Assembly (NCBI GenBank): GCA_002813285.1 | Contig: PHTZ01000001.1 | Coordinates: 2,603,501-2,667,500 of the forward strand | Reading direction: 5' to 3' | Length of the DNA stretch: 64,000 nucleotides | From: Flavobacteriaceae bacterium MAR_2009_75 | GTDB taxonomy: Bacteria; Bacteroidota; Bacteroidia; Flavobacteriales; Flavobacteriaceae | In this document: positions 35,894 through 44,767 of the stretch, one piece after another | Position numbering within the stretch: position 1 is the first letter of the stretch | Layout of the letters: every line of letters starts with the position of its first letter | Notes under the pieces: model-generated | The model's database searches: none | The model's input: the letters and a program-made list of their open reading frames with translations, nothing else | What the model was told of the DNA's origin: nothing | Program-made: the position numbers and the translations under genes

Positions 35894-36940
35894 TTAGACC
35901 GAATTTCGCTCGATATAGCGAAACACATTTTTGACTTTTTCCTTTTTATTCTTGAGTACCATATAGGCGGCAGTTTCGCCCATGGCATTGAAATCGGTGC
36001 TGATAACGGTAATGCCTAGAAGCTCTTTAAGCGGCGTTTCGTTGTATGAAATTATCCCAATATCGCTCCCTAATGTTAAATTTTTCTTTCGCACCTGACG
36101 TACTAAATTGACTAGGTCAGATTCTTCAATAATGATATAGGCATCTCGACTTTGCAGTTCCATATCCTCATAAATCTCACCTAATATTTCAAAGTCGAAA
36201 CCTTGCTCGCCACAAAAGCGTTTGAACCCACGCATAATGCGCTTGGGGTAGGGGTATACTTTTTTTTCAGGGTATACCAGAATTAGCTTGTCGTATTTGG
36301 TGAGACGCTCTCTGCCTTCTAACAATGCCTCATAAATATCGTTTTCAAAATCTTGAAATAATGCCGCGTAGTTTCCATTGATTTCGATTTGCGAATTGTC
36401 AAGAACAATTAACCTGTTATTCGGTATCTTATTCAGTACCGATATGACTTTCTTGGTCGTCGAGGTATGGTTTAAATTTTCATCTTTGAAATGGGGCATG
36501 ATAACATAATAGTCATATGCGCCTATATTGCGTTCTATATAGTGGGTGAATAACGATTCTTCGCAGTGGTAGATAAAAAGATTAACATGTCCGTTTACCC
36601 CTAATCCGTTAACAAATGAATTGTAGATACGCATTTTGTACGAGCTGGGCTTGTTCACTAAAAAAAAGACATTGATTTTTGAAATCAAATCTGTTTTGGC
36701 AATGTAGTACCCTTTTCCCTTTACGGAAGTAATCGTTTTTTGCACTTTTAATTGCCGGTAAGCCTTCTCTATAGTATCTCTTGACAACAAAAGATTTTCG
36801 CTCAATTCATTGATAGAAGGTATTTTGCTGCCGATGGGTAGGTCGCCCATGGCAATACCATCCATAATAGAATCAACCACCTGCATATATTTAGGTATGC
36901 GAGAGGCTTCATTAATCTTTATGTCTAAAGTTTTTGACAT
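35894..36940 (-). CDS. GntR-family regulator with periplasmic-binding-protein-like effector domain
   Basis: A start at 36940 (MSKTLDIK) gives 348 aa; an upstream ATG at 36979 is also possible. Residues about 10-75 form a winged helix of the GntR type (GSKIPSINELSENLLLSRDTIEKAYRQL, VKGKGYYIA). The remainder resembles a LacI/periplasmic-binding-protein fold for a small effector (VISVLNKIPNNRLIVLD, LTLGSDIGIISYNETPL). It is divergent from the L-rhamnose operon, so control of rhamnose catabolism is the likely job; the effector is inferred. A repeated TTAAAACAAAC occurs on both sides of the intergenic region. Confidence 0.85.
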   Translation of the reverse strand: MSKTLDIKINEASRIPKYMQVVDSIMDGIAMGDLPIGSKIPSINELSENLLLSRDTIEKAYRQLKVQKTITSVKGKGYYIAKTDLISKINVFFLVNKPSSYKMRIYNSFVNGLGVNGHVNLFIYHCEESLFTHYIERNIGAYDYYVIMPHFKDENLNHTSTTKKVISVLNKIPNNRLIVLDNSQIEINGNYAALFQDFENDIYEALLEGRERLTKYDKLILVYPEKKVYPYPKRIMRGFKRFCGEQGFDFEILGEIYEDMELQSRDAYIIIEESDLVNLVRQVRKKNLTLGSDIGIISYNETPLKELLGITVISTDFNAMGETAAYMVLKNKKEKVKNVFRYIERNSV

Positions 36941-36996
36941 TCGTTTTTTAAAATCAATTTTCAGATTTAAAATACTCAAATAATCTCTTTCACCTC

Positions 36997-37155
36997 TTAA
37001 AACAAACTGTTGAAGTGGGTTTTAAAAGTAAACAAAAATTAAGGTAGAGCAATATTTACGGGCTGTTCTTTTATATTATTTCAAAGGTAACAGTACAGCA
37101 CAGGATAGTCACAGAAAATGTAATATGTATTTTTGATCAAACGGTTAAAACAAAC
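36997..37155. promoter_or_regulatory. Divergent control region with repeated TTAAAACAAAC
   Basis: TTAAAACAAAC occurs at 36997-37007, close to the gntR-like gene, and at 37145-37155, just downstream of the rhamnose operon -7 box. CAAACGG is additionally repeated at 37138 and 37151, 13 nt apart. One copy near each start fits an operator for the divergent GntR-type regulator. Confidence 0.4.
37090..37135 (+). promoter_or_regulatory. Promoter of the L-rhamnose operon with shared 19-bp element
   Basis: ACAGTACAGCACAGGATAG (37090-37108) matches the GH31 element at 13 of 19 positions, including CAGTA and ACAGGAT in register. TATTTTTG (37128-37135) starts 21 nt after CAGGAT, the same box and spacing as at GH31, and is followed by the same ATC. 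Confidence 0.6.
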
Positions 37156-37181
37156 GGAAACCACATTATAAGATATAAGTT

Positions 37182-39278
37182 ATGCAAAAGACATTTCAAC
37201 ATGTAAACTATCTATGGGACGAAAAAAAGGCAATCGAATTAGGCGACGATCAGGTTGCTCTTTTTCTGTATCGCTCTAATATTCTTGGTGCAGATTTGAG
37301 AATCACCAATTACGGCGGTGGTAATACGAGTTGTAAGACTATAGAAAAAGACCCGCTGACCAATGAAGAAGTAGAGGTAATGTGGATCAAAGGTTCAGGA
37401 GGCGATATAGGCACTTTAGACCGGGCAGGTATTGCAGGGCTATATACCGAAAGATTGAGAAACCTCAAGAATGTTTATGATGGTCTGCATGATGAAGATA
37501 GAATGGTGGGCCTGTTCAATCACTGTATATACGATTTAGATAGTAGGGCCCCTTCGATAGATACACCTTTGCATGGCTTGCTTCCCTTTAAACACATCGA
37601 CCATTTGCACCCGGATGCTTTGATTGCGGTTGCGGCGGCAAAAGATAGCGAGAAGGTGACCAAAGAAATTTGGGGCGATACGATGGGTTGGGTACCATGG
37701 CAGCGACCTGGTTTTGATTTAGGCCTGCAGTTAGAGAAATGTCTGAACGATAACCCTGGTATTCGCGGTATTGTTTTAGGTAGCCATGGCTTGTTTACCT
37801 GGGGTGACACTTCTTACGATTGTTATATGAACAGTTTAGAAGTTATAGAAATGGCTTCGGAGTATATTGCTAATAAGATTAAGGAACAAGGTGAGGTGTT
37901 CGGCGGTCAAAAGGTACAAAGTTTACCGGCAGATGAGCGTAAAGATAAAGCTTCGCAATTAATGCCACTTTTAAGAGGCTTGTGCTCTTCAGAGAACAGA
38001 ATGATCGGTCATTTTAGTGATACCGACGTGGTTTTAGAGTATATCAACAGTAATGATTTAGAGCGATTGGCACCTATGGGAACCTCATGCCCCGATCATT
38101 TCTTGAGAACGAAGATTCAGCCATTGGTTCTTGACTTAGATATGAACGAAGACCTAAGTGACGCGGAAGAGGTGCTGAAGAAATTAGAGCCTGCTTTTGA
38201 ACAATACAGAAAAGAATATGCCCAGTATTACGAGTCTTGTAAAAAAGACAATAGCCCGGCAATGAGAGATCCTAACCCGGTCATCATTATTTACCCGGGA
38301 GTCGGAATGTTCAGTTTTGCCAAAAATAAGCAGACCACTAGGGTAGCCAGTGAGTTTTATATTAACGCTATTAATGTGATGCGCGGTGCGGAAGCTATAA
38401 CTGAATATACCTCATTGCCAAGACAAGAAGCTTTTGATATCGAATATTGGTTATTGGAAGAAGCAAAACTTCAGCGTATGCCGAAGGAAAAACCGTTATC
38501 AAGAAAAGTAGCTTTGGTCACCGGTGGAGGTGGTGGAATTGGAAAAGCGATTGCGGATAAATTAGCTGCCGAGGGCGCTAATGTAGTGTTGACCGATATT
38601 GCTGAAGATCGCTTGAAAGAAGGTGTACAAACCTATAAGGGTGATACCGCTTCTTATGCGGTGTGTGACGTGACTAAATCAGAATCGATTGTCGCTGCCT
38701 ACAAAAAAGCATGTTTAGATTTTGGAGGTGTCGATATAGTGGTACATAGTGCAGGTTTGGCTATTTCTAAGCCGTTGACCGAAACTTCTGAAAAAGACTG
38801 GGATATTCTTCAAGACGTATTGGTCAAAGGTCAGTTTGAATTGGCCAAAGAAGCAGTTAAAATCATGCGTTTGCAAGGTTTAGGTGGCGATTTTATTAGT
38901 ATCGCCAGTAAAAACGGATTGGTTTCGGGGCCTAACAATGTGGGTTATGGTACCGCAAAGGCCGCACAACAACACATGTCAAGACTTTTGGCCGCAGAAT
39001 TGGGTGGTGAGAAGATACGAGTTAATGTGGTAAACCCCGATGGTGTAATCGTGGGTAGTAAGATATGGGAAGGCGATTGGGCCGAAGGTCGTGCCAAGGC
39101 CTATGGTATTACTGTAGAAGAATTGCCGGCTCATTATGCCAAAAGAAATTTGATGAACGAAATTATTTACCCTGCCGATATTGCAGATGGGGTATTTGCT
39201 TTTGTAGGGGTGCTTCATAAAAGTACCGGTAACATTATCAATGTAGATGGTGGTATGGCCAACGCTTTCGTTCGATAA
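37182..39278 (+). CDS. rhaEW: Bifunctional rhamnulose-1-phosphate aldolase / lactaldehyde dehydrogenase
   Basis: A 698-aa two-domain cytoplasmic enzyme. The N-terminal class II aldolase part (about 1-430) has GGGNTSCKT, WIKGSGGDIG, HPDALIAVAAAKD and GSHGLFTWG with metal-binding His residues. The C-terminal short-chain dehydrogenase part (about 435-698) has VTGGGGGIG near residue 446 and the catalytic YGTAK near 589. The family splits rhamnulose-1-phosphate into dihydroxyacetone phosphate and L-lactaldehyde, then oxidises the latter. First gene of a tight five-gene operon. Confidence 0.9.
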   Translation: MQKTFQHVNYLWDEKKAIELGDDQVALFLYRSNILGADLRITNYGGGNTSCKTIEKDPLTNEEVEVMWIKGSGGDIGTLDRAGIAGLYTERLRNLKNVYDGLHDEDRMVGLFNHCIYDLDSRAPSIDTPLHGLLPFKHIDHLHPDALIAVAAAKDSEKVTKEIWGDTMGWVPWQRPGFDLGLQLEKCLNDNPGIRGIVLGSHGLFTWGDTSYDCYMNSLEVIEMASEYIANKIKEQGEVFGGQKVQSLPADERKDKASQLMPLLRGLCSSENRMIGHFSDTDVVLEYINSNDLERLAPMGTSCPDHFLRTKIQPLVLDLDMNEDLSDAEEVLKKLEPAFEQYRKEYAQYYESCKKDNSPAMRDPNPVIIIYPGVGMFSFAKNKQTTRVASEFYINAINVMRGAEAITEYTSLPRQEAFDIEYWLLEEAKLQRMPKEKPLSRKVALVTGGGGGIGKAIADKLAAEGANVVLTDIAEDRLKEGVQTYKGDTASYAVCDVTKSESIVAAYKKACLDFGGVDIVVHSAGLAISKPLTETSEKDWDILQDVLVKGQFELAKEAVKIMRLQGLGGDFISIASKNGLVSGPNNVGYGTAKAAQQHMSRLLAAELGGEKIRVNVVNPDGVIVGSKIWEGDWAEGRAKAYGITVEELPAHYAKRNLMNEIIYPADIADGVFAFVGVLHKSTGNIINVDGGMANAFVR

Positions 39279-39297
39279 ATAATAATCAGGTTACAGT

Positions 39298-40578
39298 ATG
39301 CAGGTAAATAAAGAACAGTTGCTGACCAATAACGAAAGTTATAGGCAAACCCACGAATCTAGTTTCGATTTTCTAGCTAACACCTTATCCAAACAAGGCG
39401 TTAATGTTAAGAATATAGTTCAAAGGCTAGCCGATTTTCAAGTGGCTATACCTAGCTGGGCATTGGGTGCCGGGGGTACACGTTTCGGCAGGTTTTCCTA
39501 TTATGGTGAGCCTTCAACCTTAGAGCAGAAAATTGAAGATGTAGGCATTATCCATTCGTTGACTAAAACGGCGGGGGCGATTTCATTACACATCCCATGG
39601 GATGTTCCTGAAGATTACAATGCCATAAAAGAATTGGCTGTCTCGAACGACTTAGTTTTCGATGCCGTAAATTCAAATACTTTTCAAGACCAGAAAGGCG
39701 CAACGGAAAGTTACAAGTTCGGTTCGTTGAGTAACGTGAAAAAGGCTGTAAGAGATCAAGCGGTAGGTCATAATATAGACGTGGTCGAAATTGGCAAAAA
39801 GCTTGGCTCAAAAAGTCTAACGGTATGGCTTGCCGATGGCTCTAATTTTCCGGGCCAGAGTAATTTTCAGACCGCTTTGCAACATACCGAAGATAGCTTG
39901 AAAGAAATTTACAAAGAGCTGCCCACCGATTGGAAGATGTTTATAGAGTATAAGCCCTATGAGCCCAATTTCTATAGTACCGTCATTCAAGATTGGGGCA
40001 CATCGTTTATGTTGGCCAATGCCTGCGGAGATAAAGCCTATACATTGGTTGATTTGGGGCACCATTTGCCAAATACCAATATTGAGCAGATTGTGTCAAC
40101 CTTGATGATGAAAGGTAAATTAGGCGGTTTTCATTTTAATGATAGTAAATATGGCGATGACGATAGTACGGTCGGTAGTGTAAAACCTTACGCCTTGTTC
40201 TTGATATTTAATGAGTTGGTCTACGGAATGAAAAACAATCCGCAGAACCCCTACCCAGCTTGGATGATAGATGCGAGTCATAATATTAAAGACCCGTTAG
40301 AAGATTTGATTCAGTCGTTGGAGGCCATTCAAGAAGCATATGCCAAAGCATTATTGATCGATCAAGAAATGTTGAGGTCGGCACAGTTGGAGAACGATGT
40401 GGTGCTCTGCCAAGAAATTCTTCAAAATGCCTATAGAACCGATGTAAGGCCCTTATTGAAGCAAGCGCGTTTAAATTCGGGCGGGGCCATAGACCCCATT
40501 CAGGCGTATCGCAGCATGAAGGTGCGTCAGAAACTGGTTGATGAGCGAGGTAAAAATGCCGTAGCCTCAGGATTATAA
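39298..40578 (+). CDS. rhaI: L-rhamnose isomerase (RhaI type)
   Basis: A 426-aa TIM-barrel sugar isomerase that turns L-rhamnose into L-rhamnulose. The motifs are FQVAIPSWALGAGGTRFGRF near the N-terminus, SLHIPWDVPEDY, LTVWLADGSNFPGQ, FIEYKPYEPNFYSTV and GGFHFNDSKYGDDD; the Glu, Asp and His of the last two are metal ligands in this fold. It is the non-classical isomerase common in Bacteroidota and Bacillus rather than E. coli RhaA. It lies 19 nt after the aldolase/dehydrogenase and 15 nt before the kinase. Confidence 0.88.
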   Translation: MQVNKEQLLTNNESYRQTHESSFDFLANTLSKQGVNVKNIVQRLADFQVAIPSWALGAGGTRFGRFSYYGEPSTLEQKIEDVGIIHSLTKTAGAISLHIPWDVPEDYNAIKELAVSNDLVFDAVNSNTFQDQKGATESYKFGSLSNVKKAVRDQAVGHNIDVVEIGKKLGSKSLTVWLADGSNFPGQSNFQTALQHTEDSLKEIYKELPTDWKMFIEYKPYEPNFYSTVIQDWGTSFMLANACGDKAYTLVDLGHHLPNTNIEQIVSTLMMKGKLGGFHFNDSKYGDDDSTVGSVKPYALFLIFNELVYGMKNNPQNPYPAWMIDASHNIKDPLEDLIQSLEAIQEAYAKALLIDQEMLRSAQLENDVVLCQEILQNAYRTDVRPLLKQARLNSGGAIDPIQAYRSMKVRQKLVDERGKNAVASGL

Positions 40579-40593
40579 ATTTAATAGTATTCG

Positions 40594-41961
40594 ATGAAGG
40601 TAACTGCTGTATTTGATATTGGTAGAACGAATAAAAAGTTTTTTCTTTTTAATGAAGATTTTCAAGAAGTGTATAGAGAATATGCGCGTTTTGAAGAGGT
40701 TGTTGATGAAGATGGTTATCCTACGGAAGATTTAAAAACGCTAGAAGACTGGGCGAAAGAGGTTTTTGACCGAATGCTCAGTTCTACTGATTATAATATT
40801 GAATCGCTTAACTTTTCGTGTTACGGGGCAAGCTTGGTGCATATAGATGAGCAGGGTAAGGTGCTTACTCCGCTTTATAATTATATGAAGCCTATAAAAG
40901 AAGAGGTAGTTGATGCCTTTTACGAGAAGTATGGGCCGGTTGATGAATTCTCAAGGGTAACGGGTTCTCTCAATATGGGTATGCTCAACACGGGAATGCA
41001 TTTGTTTTGGTTAAAAAGTGAGCAACCAGAGGTTTTCAAAAAAATTAAATATTCACTTCACCTACCCCAATATTTGAGTTATTTATTTACAGGAGTTCCT
41101 GTAAGTGAGTTCACAAGTATTGGATGCCATACCAATCTTTGGGACTTTGAAAAAAAAGCGTATCACAATTGGGTTTTTGAAGAGGGAATAGATGAAAAAT
41201 TTCCGCCAATTGTAGATTCAAATCATACGGTAAGTGTTGATTACGGAAATAAAAAACTACGTATCGGCCCCGGTATTCACGATAGTTCATCTGCACTTCT
41301 ACCCTATGTAAGAAGTCTTTCTGGTCCATTTTTATTGGTGTCGACCGGTACATGGAGTATTTCAATCAACCCATTTACCACAGGTATGCTGAGCCTTGAG
41401 GATATAGAAAGGGAAAGTTTGTTCAATATGCGTATCGATGGTAGTCCGGTAAAGGTGGCCCGGCTTTTTTTGGGTAATGAATATAAACTTCAGATCAAAG
41501 AGTTGACGGCCCATTTTGGAGTGCACGCCGATTACCATAGAACGGTGAAATTTAATAAAGAGACATTCTTCGAAATCAATAAAGATTTCGAACCCATGTT
41601 CAAATGGAAAAGCATCTCTTCTCAAAATCAGCCCGAGGTTACGAAAATCAGGTATGATGTTTTCGAGCATGCATACCATCAATTGATGTTAGAGTTGATG
41701 TTACTTCAGGTAGAGAGTATCTCGTCGGCCATAGGTGACCAAACGATTTCAGACCTTTATATCGATGGAGGTTTTAGTGATAACGATGTTTACATAAAAC
41801 TTTTATCTCATTACCTTAGGGGCATGAAAATACGTACCACCGATGCTTCGTTAGGATCTGCTCTAGGAGCAGCCATCGTTATCTCCAAGACCGAACTTGA
41901 CAAAGAGTTTTTGGCCCAAAACTACGGGCTAAAAGATTGTTCCCTTATTAAATCGCTTTAA
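40594..41961 (+). CDS. rhaB: L-rhamnulokinase (FGGY family)
   Basis: A 455-aa sugar kinase. The start VTAVFDIGRTNKKFFLF is the FGGY phosphate-1 motif with the Asp and Lys; GPFLLVSTGTWSISI and LYIDGGFSDNDVYIKLLSHYL are the ATP-binding and adenosine motifs. In this operon it should phosphorylate L-rhamnulose to rhamnulose-1-phosphate. It sits between the isomerase and the lactate dehydrogenase, 1 nt from the latter. Confidence 0.9.
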   Translation: MKVTAVFDIGRTNKKFFLFNEDFQEVYREYARFEEVVDEDGYPTEDLKTLEDWAKEVFDRMLSSTDYNIESLNFSCYGASLVHIDEQGKVLTPLYNYMKPIKEEVVDAFYEKYGPVDEFSRVTGSLNMGMLNTGMHLFWLKSEQPEVFKKIKYSLHLPQYLSYLFTGVPVSEFTSIGCHTNLWDFEKKAYHNWVFEEGIDEKFPPIVDSNHTVSVDYGNKKLRIGPGIHDSSSALLPYVRSLSGPFLLVSTGTWSISINPFTTGMLSLEDIERESLFNMRIDGSPVKVARLFLGNEYKLQIKELTAHFGVHADYHRTVKFNKETFFEINKDFEPMFKWKSISSQNQPEVTKIRYDVFEHAYHQLMLELMLLQVESISSAIGDQTISDLYIDGGFSDNDVYIKLLSHYLRGMKIRTTDASLGSALGAAIVISKTELDKEFLAQNYGLKDCSLIKSL

Positions 41962-41962
41962 A

Positions 41963-43114
41963 ATGAAGAGTGAAATAAACTCACAATACCCATCTGTAGA
42001 CGCATTGCGAACGAAAGCGGAAAAAAGGGTTCCCAACTTTGCATTTGAGTATTTAGACGGTGGCTGTAACGAAGATGTAAATATTACTAGAAATACGGCT
42101 GAATTGCGTGAAGTTCAATTGCAGCCGCGATATCTTCAGAATTATGGAACGAGCTCTACAACAACCAAGGTTTTGGGTATGGAGTTCGACGCACCGTTCG
42201 GTATTTCCCCTGTTGGTCTACAAGGTCTAATGTGGCCCAATTCTCCAGAGATATTGGCAAAATCGGCACACAAACATAATATTCCTTTTATTCTAAGTAC
42301 GGTTACTACGATGAATATTGAACGGGCAAGCGAACTGACCGAAGGCAAAGCTTGGTTTCAATTGTACAATCCTGTTGAAGATGCCGTTCGAAACGATATT
42401 ATCGACAGGGCACAAGCAGCCGAATGCCCAGTATTAGTATTGCTATGTGATGTGCCCACTTTCGGTTACCGCCCAAGGGATATCAGAAACGGATTGGCCT
42501 TACCGCCCAAAATGTCAGTTAGAAATATACTTCAGATATTAGGTAAGCCCACATGGGCGATGAACACGTTGAGATATGGCCAACCAACTTTTGAAAACCT
42601 AAAGCCTTATACCCCCGAAGGCCTTAATCTTAAGCAATTAGGTCAATTTATGGATAAGACCTTTTCAGGCAAGCTAAATGCAGAAAAAATAAAGCCCATT
42701 CGTGACCGTTGGAAAGGGAAATTGGTACTTAAAGGTGTGGCTTCTGAACAAGATACCGAAGATGCCATTAAAATGGGATTCGATGGCATAATCGTTTCCA
42801 ATCATGGGGGTAGACAACTCGATGCAGGGCAATCTACCATTGCTTCGTTAGAAGATATCGCACCAAAATACGGTGATAAGATTGAGGTCATGATCGATAG
42901 TGGTCTACGTTCTGGTCCTGATATAGCCCGGGCTATGGCGAGCGGGGCGAAATTCACTTTTATGGGCAGGTCTTTCATGTACGGTGCCGCAGCACTCGGC
43001 AATAAGGGCGGAGACCATACCGTAGCTATGTTGAAAAGACAATTTCAACAGGTGATGGACCAATTGTGCTGTGAGAGGGTTGAAGATCTTCCGCAGCATC
43101 TGATAACCAATTAA
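41963..43114 (+). CDS. lldD: FMN-dependent L-lactate dehydrogenase-like alpha-hydroxy-acid oxidase
   Basis: A 383-aa flavoenzyme of the alpha-hydroxy-acid oxidase family. The signatures are FAFEYLDGGCNEDVN, FGISPVGLQGLMWPN, LKGVASEQDTEDAI and SNHGGRQLDAGQ, with catalytic His281, followed by the FMN-phosphate loop DSGLRSGPDIARA and FMGRSFMYG. In the operon it would convert L-lactate made from lactaldehyde into pyruvate, joining rhamnose breakdown to central metabolism. Starts 1 nt after the kinase stop. Confidence 0.85.
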   Translation: MKSEINSQYPSVDALRTKAEKRVPNFAFEYLDGGCNEDVNITRNTAELREVQLQPRYLQNYGTSSTTTKVLGMEFDAPFGISPVGLQGLMWPNSPEILAKSAHKHNIPFILSTVTTMNIERASELTEGKAWFQLYNPVEDAVRNDIIDRAQAAECPVLVLLCDVPTFGYRPRDIRNGLALPPKMSVRNILQILGKPTWAMNTLRYGQPTFENLKPYTPEGLNLKQLGQFMDKTFSGKLNAEKIKPIRDRWKGKLVLKGVASEQDTEDAIKMGFDGIIVSNHGGRQLDAGQSTIASLEDIAPKYGDKIEVMIDSGLRSGPDIARAMASGAKFTFMGRSFMYGAAALGNKGGDHTVAMLKRQFQQVMDQLCCERVEDLPQHLITN

Positions 43115-43123
43115 ACCAATAGT

Positions 43124-44542
43124 ATGACATTGCACAGTCAAGAAGAAGAGATTATTGAAGACTTGGCGGGAGGTGAGTTTGAAAGACAGCCCGTTCCCCA
43201 ATCAAAGTTGAAAAGTTGGAAAAGCTTTTTGGGTATGTATGCCGGTGAGCATGCGGCGGGTACCGAATTTGTCATAGGTCCATTGTTTCTAACGACTGGT
43301 GTAAGCGCTTTTGATTTAATAATTGGTCTCTTGATAGGTAATTTGTTGGCGGTATTGAGCTGGCGATTCTTAACGGCCGAAATTGCCGTCAAGCAGCGGT
43401 TGACCCTCTATTATCAGTTAGAAAAAATTTGCGGTAAAAAGCTGGTAATCGGTTACAACTTGGCAAATGGTATTCTCTTCTGCTTTTTGGCCGGGGCGAT
43501 GATAACCATTTCTGCCACCGCCGTGGGAATTCCTTTTAATATGGAAATGCCCAAACTGACAGATACCCTCCCCAATGGCCCTACGTGGATAATCATTGTA
43601 TTGGCCGTGGGAACGGTGATTTCCCTAATTGCCGCGAAGGGCTTTAACACGGTGTCCAAGGCCTCAAATTGGATGTCTCCTTTTATTGTTCTAGCATTTT
43701 TGGCCTGTGGTATAGTTTCTTTGAATGAATTGGGAGTCACTAACTTTTCAGAGTTCTGGGATATATGGGGAGATGGGGGAGAACCCTTTCCCGGTCAAAT
43801 AAAATATACATTTTGGCATATTGTATTGTGGTCATGGTTTGCGAACGCTGCCATGCACGTGGGTATGTCTGATTTATCGGTATTTCGATTCGCTAAAAAA
43901 GCAAGTGCCGGCTGGACGACGGCCGCAGGAATCTATGTTGGGCATTATATGGCTTGGATAGCGGCTGCCTTGCTCTACGCCGTATACCTTAAGACGCCCG
44001 AGGCCCAAGCCATGTTGGGCAACGGGGAAGCACCTACGGTAGCTCCAGGTCCATTGGCATATAAGGCATTAGGTTTCTTTGGTATACTAGCAGTATTACT
44101 CGCAGGGTGGACAACAGCGAACCCGACAATTTACAGGGCCGGTCTGGCATTTCAGGCAGTTCTACCGAAGACTTCTACGTTTTGGGTAACCATTCTTGCC
44201 GGCGCAGTGGCCACCATTGCTGGACTTTTTCCTGCATTTGCCATGAAGTTGCTTGATTTCGTAGCACTTTACGGATTTATACTGGCACCTGTCGGGGCGA
44301 TAATAGTTTTCGAACATTTCTTTGGTGCGAGATTTGGGCTCGTAGCCAACTATGCAGAACAAAACAATATACGCTTTAACAAAGCGGTGCTCTTTGCTTG
44401 GGCGATAAGTTTTGGCCTCTTCTATTTTATTTCCGTTCGATTCGATGTCTTTCTTTCTTTTGTGACCCTGCCTGCATGGCTATTATGCGGTATACTTTTT
44501 TTGGTATTCAGTAAATATGTTCAAAAGAAAGTTGCAGTCTAG
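43124..44542 (+). CDS. NCS1-type (purine-cytosine permease family) transporter
   Basis: A 472-aa inner-membrane protein with about twelve helices and a 30-residue cytoplasmic N-terminus. The pattern EHAAGTEFVIGPLFLTTGVS near the N-terminus, GFNTVSKASNWMSPFIVLA and GWTTANPTIYRAGLAFQ is that of NCS1/purine-cytosine permease-like proteins, usually for nucleobases or related compounds. Here it is the last gene of the L-rhamnose operon, 9 nt after lldD, and the operon has no other permease, so rhamnose or lactate is a reasonable guess for the substrate. That is inference from position only. Confidence 0.75.
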   Translation: MTLHSQEEEIIEDLAGGEFERQPVPQSKLKSWKSFLGMYAGEHAAGTEFVIGPLFLTTGVSAFDLIIGLLIGNLLAVLSWRFLTAEIAVKQRLTLYYQLEKICGKKLVIGYNLANGILFCFLAGAMITISATAVGIPFNMEMPKLTDTLPNGPTWIIIVLAVGTVISLIAAKGFNTVSKASNWMSPFIVLAFLACGIVSLNELGVTNFSEFWDIWGDGGEPFPGQIKYTFWHIVLWSWFANAAMHVGMSDLSVFRFAKKASAGWTTAAGIYVGHYMAWIAAALLYAVYLKTPEAQAMLGNGEAPTVAPGPLAYKALGFFGILAVLLAGWTTANPTIYRAGLAFQAVLPKTSTFWVTILAGAVATIAGLFPAFAMKLLDFVALYGFILAPVGAIIVFEHFFGARFGLVANYAEQNNIRFNKAVLFAWAISFGLFYFISVRFDVFLSFVTLPAWLLCGILFLVFSKYVQKKVAV

Positions 44543-44579
44543 AATACAAGAATTTTTATTCTCGATTTTTGTTAAATAA

Positions 44580-44610
44580 AACAAATGGTAAAATAGTTAA
44601 CACATTTGTT
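44580..44610. repeat. Inverted repeat between rhamnose and uronate operons
   Basis: AACAAATG (44580-44587) and CATTTGTT (44603-44610) form a perfect 8-bp inverted repeat with a 15-nt loop, 38 nt after the permease stop. No T run follows, so it is either a weak transcript end or a binding site. Confidence 0.4.
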
Positions 44611-44730
44611 CAAAATGGGCTCGTGTACATATCTTTTTTGGTGAGTTTGTCAAAAACTTGTATTATGCACCCCCATATTAAGTTTATTTTAAAATCACAG
44701 GGCATTTTCCTTCGGTTTTTTTAAAATGAT

Positions 44731-44751
44731 TATATTCGCGTAATCGATTAC
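44731..44751 (+). promoter_or_regulatory. Promoter and LacI-type operator of the uronate operon
   Basis: TATATTCG (44731-44738) is a 7/8 match to the -7 box. One nt later comes the perfect palindrome GTAATCGATTAC (44740-44751). A repressor bound here would cover the transcription start. Confidence 0.7.
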
Positions 44752-44767
44752 ATAAATAAAATTTACT

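Noticed and set aside
44698-44703. CAGGGC upstream of kduI as another CAGGAT element
   Set aside because: Two mismatches in the core, no first half-site, and 27 nt instead of 21 nt to the -7 box.
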